Shown: positions 61,901 to 64,000 of the stretch, in pieces
How positions within the stretch are numbered: position 1 is the first letter of the stretch
How the letters are laid out: every line of letters starts with the position of its first letter
Source: Hetaerina americana
Taxonomy: Eukaryota > Arthropoda > Insecta > Odonata > Calopterygidae
Direction: 5' to 3'
NCBI GenBank assembly: GCA_022747635.1
Contig: JAKTNV010000634.1
Span: 26,952-90,951, forward strand
Length of the DNA: 64,000 nt
Notes under the pieces: model-generated
Told to the model about the DNA's origin: nothing
Databases searched by the model: none
What the model saw: only the letters and a program-made list of their open reading frames with translations
Translations under genes and position numbers: made by a program

Positions 61901-63901
61901 TTGCGAAAAACAACAATCTTCCATTATAGAGTGAATGTTTGAGGTGAATAGAAGGCATTTATTTCATTTTTAGAAATTTTAATTTTTCACATTATTCCAT
62001 GAAAAGTGCAAATACCCCCCCCTTTGGGTTCTAGGCGAAATTCTCACTCGACACAAATCAAACAAAAATGTTTCCATGGTGTGTATTGTTGTCATTTTCA
62101 TCAAATAAACAAAATAAAACCCAGAGTTAATCATTAAATACAGGAAATGAGCATAAAAAGATGCCTCAGCGCAAGCGTTAATGTTAGTAAAAGAGCCCAA
62201 ATTTCAAAAAATATTGCGAAAAACAACAATCTTCCATTATAGAGTGAATGTTTGAGGTGTATACAAGGCATTTATTTCATTTTTAGAAATTTTAATTTTT
62301 CACATTTTTCCATGAAAAGTGCCAATACCCCCCCCCTTTGGGTTCTACACGAAAATCACCCTCGACACAAATCAAACAAAAATGTTTCCATGGTGTGTAT
62401 TGTTGTTCATTTTCATAAAATAAACAAAATAAAACCCAGAATATATCATTAAAGACAAGAAATGAGCATAAAAGATGCCTCAGCGCAAGTGTTAATGTTA
62501 GTAAAAGAGCCCAAATTTCAAAAAATATTGCGAAAAACAACAATCTTCCATTATAGAGTGAATGTTTGAGGTGTATAGAAGGCATTTATTTCATTTTAAG
62601 AAATTTTAATTTTTCACATTTTTCCATGAAAAGTGCCAATACCCCCCCCTTTGGGTTCTAGGTGAAAATCTTACTCGACCCAAATCAAACAAAAATGTTT
62701 CCATGGTGTGTATTGTTGTTCATTTTCATCAAATAAACAAAATAAAACCCAGAGTTAATCATTAAAGACAGGAAATGAGCATAAATAATGCCTCAGCGCT
62801 TAGTAAAAGAGCCGAAATTTCAAAAAATATTGCGAAAAACAACAATCTTCCATTATAGAGTGAATGTTTGAGGTGAATAGAAGGCATTTATTTCATTTTA
62901 GAAATTTTAAATTTTCACATTTTTCCATGAAAAGTGCCAATACCCCCCCCTTTGGGTTCTAGGTGAAATTCTCACTCGACACAATCAAACAAAAATGTTT
63001 CCATGGTGTGTATTGTTGTTCATTTTCATCAAATAAACCAAATAAAACCCAGAGTTAATCATTAAAGACAGGAAATGAGCATAAAAGATGCCTCAGCGCA
63101 AGCGTTAATGTTAGTAAAAGAGCCCAAATTTCAAAAAATATTGCGAAAAAAACAACAATCTTCCCTTATAGAGTGAATGTTTGAGGTGTATACAAGGCAT
63201 TTATTTCATTTTTAGAAATTTTAATTTTTCACATTTTTCCATTAAAAGTGCCAATACCCCCCCTTTGGGTTCTACACGAAAATCACCCTCGACACAAATC
63301 AAACAAAAAATGTTTCCATGGTGTGTATTGTTGTTCATTTTCATCAAATAAACAAAATAAAACCCAGAATATATCATTAAAGACAAGAAATGAGCATAAA
63401 AGATGCCTCAGCGCAAGTGTTAATGTTAGTAAAAGAGCCCAAATTTCAAAAAATATTGCGAAAAACAACAATCTTCCATTATAGAGTGAATGTTTGAGGT
63501 GAATAGAAGGCATTTATTTCATTTTTAGAAATTTTAAATTTTCACATTTTTCCATGAAAAGTGCCAATACCCCCCCCTTTGGGTTCTAGGTGAAAATCTC
63601 ACTCGTACCAATCAAACAAAAATGTTTCCATGGTGTGTATTGTTGTTCATTTTCATCAAATAAACAAAACAAAACCCAGAATAAATCATTAAAGACAAGA
63701 AATGAGCTTAAAAGATGCCTCAGCGCAAGTGTTAATGTTAGTAAAAGAGCCCAAATTTCAAAAAATATTGCGAAAAACAACAATCTCCCATTAAAGAGTG
63801 AATGTTTGACGTGTATAGAAGGCATTTATTTCATTTTTGAAAAATTTTAATTTTTCACATTTCTCCATGAAAAGTGCCAATACCCCCCCCTTTGGGTTCT
63901 A
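58935..63901 (+). repeat. 16-monomer block of the 6.2-kb superunit, copy 2
   Basis: The 4967 bp repeat 52,713-57,686 in the same class order (D, A, four B-E-A trimers, B, D) with the same private markers. Differences are mostly single-base insertions or deletions in short homopolymers, not substitutions. Confidence 0.9.
59561..63274 (+). repeat. Four tandem B-E-A trimers, second set
   Basis: The trimers start at 59,561, 60,492, 61,419 and 62,348 and are 931, 927, 929 and 927 bp long. The alternation of TCTAGGCG and AAACCAAAT forms of the A monomer is the same as in the first set. The fourth-trimer B monomer has AAGTGTTAATG, whereas the other B monomers of this set have AAGTGTAAATG. Confidence 0.9.
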
Positions 63902-64000
63902 GGTGAAATTCTCACTCGACACAAATCAAACAAAAATGTTTCCATGGTGTGTATTGTTGTTCATTTTCATCAAATAAACAAAATAAAACCCAGAGTTAAT
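63902..64000 (+). repeat. Partial monomer at the right edge (class A)
   Basis: The header GGTGAAATTCTCACTCGACA begins at 63,902 and the window ends inside the body at AGAGTTAAT. The array therefore continues to the right. Confidence 0.9.

Larger units (their letters stand above)
52970..63320. other. Region of dense single-base homopolymer indels
   Basis: I count more than twenty one-base (one two-base) insertions or deletions against the local consensus. Examples are TTTTTCCACA at 52,980, GCGAAAAAACAAC at 53,827, GAAGGGCATT at 53,876, AAACCCCAG at 56,531, AATAAAAACCC at 56,834, TTTTTCATG at 57,338, AATAAACCCAG at 60,888, TTGTCATTTT at 62,090 and GCGAAAAAAACAAC at 63,145. The preceding 52.9 kb has only a handful that are not shared by duplicated copies. 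The simplest reading is lower consensus quality here, but a biological cause is not excluded. Confidence 0.75.
1..64000. repeat. Uninterrupted tandem satellite array, ~312-313 bp monomer, ~206 copies
   Basis: The whole window is one head-to-tail array. The same landmarks recur in order in every unit: a C-run with TTTGGG, TCTAGGTGAA or TCTACACGAA, TTTCCATGGTGTG, ATCAAATAAAC, CCTCAGCGC, ATATTGCGAAAAAC, AGAGTGAATG, GGCATTTATTTC and CATGAAAAGTGCC. From the second header (299) to the last (63,902) there are 204 steps averaging 311.8 bp. About 28 of these units lack 11 bp, so a full unit is about 313 bp. All units point the same way and none is broken by a transposon, gene or unique sequence. Both window edges cut through a monomer, so the array extends beyond the window. 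High-copy AT-rich tandem arrays of this kind are typical of eukaryotic heterochromatin. A centromeric role is possible but cannot be shown here. Confidence 0.98.

Noticed and set aside
1..64000. CRISPR array or other spacer-repeat system
   Set aside because: The whole unit is repeated, with no unique spacers, and the repeat is ~313 bp long.
1..64000. LTR retrotransposon or other mobile element arrays
   Set aside because: There are no long coding frames, terminal repeats, primer-binding or polypurine sites, or target-site duplications, and monomers are simply head to tail.
1..64000. tRNA, rRNA or small RNA genes
   Set aside because: No conserved tRNA boxes or rRNA segments were seen. Every stretch is accounted for by the monomer.

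Overview
This window is one uninterrupted block of tandem satellite DNA. From base 1 to base 64,000 it holds about 206 head-to-tail copies, the first and last partial, of an AT-rich monomer of roughly 312-313 bp. One representative copy counts to about 31% G+C. All copies lie in the same orientation. I see no gene, RNA gene, transposon, CRISPR array, inversion or unique spacer. The open reading frames that recur on both strands in most monomers are by-products of a repeat whose length is close to a multiple of three (312 = 3 x 104). The pattern suggests nuclear heterochromatin of a eukaryote (centromeric, pericentromeric or subtelomeric). The sequence alone does not tell me which organism, and I do not recognise the monomer as a named satellite family.

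I set monomer boundaries at the GG of TCTAGGTGAA, or at the matching C of TCTACACGAA, just after a C-run followed by TTTGGG. Header bases define the classes used below: A (GGTGAAATTCTCACTCGACA), A2 (as A but ACAAATTAAAC), A3 (as A but ACAATTCAAA or CCAATTCAAA), B (ACACGAAAATCACC), B2 (ACACGTAAATC with AATCCAAC), C (TTTGGCTTCTAGG with GACGGGAATC), D (CTCACTCGTACCAATC), E (AAAATCTTACTCGACCC) and F (AAAATCTCACTCGACACAAA). Independent body and tail variants (AGAATAAATC, AGAGTTAATC or AGAATATATC; an 11-bp deletion; GTGTATAGAAGG, GTGTATACAAGG or GTGAATAGAAGG) are partly reshuffled among headers.

Layout: 299-4051, two copies of a 6-monomer unit. 3426-8388, two copies of an 8-monomer unit that overlaps the previous block. 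8389-22,445, a 24-monomer (7.5 kb) superunit whose first 21 monomers recur. 22,446-26,189, two copies of another 6-mer. 26,190-29,907, irregular, with a small dimer duplication. 29,908-33,028, a 5-mer pair. 33,029-39,904, two 3438-bp copies of an 11-mer. 39,905-42,713, transition. 42,714-47,391, consecutive 5-mer, 6-mer and 4-mer versions of one unit. 47,392-52,712, irregular and chimera-rich. 52,713-63,901, two ~4.97-kb copies 6.22 kb apart, each containing four B-E-A trimers.

The order of classes is not random. Every intact C monomer is followed by an A2 monomer, and B-C-A2-D recurs twelve times. Nested duplications, half-monomer chimeras and fusion monomers point to repeated unequal exchange and gene conversion. 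Single-base indels are strikingly dense from about 52.97 to 63.31 kb, which may be an assembly-quality signal and not biology. I found no candidate for a new gene system; the interest lies in the architecture of the array.
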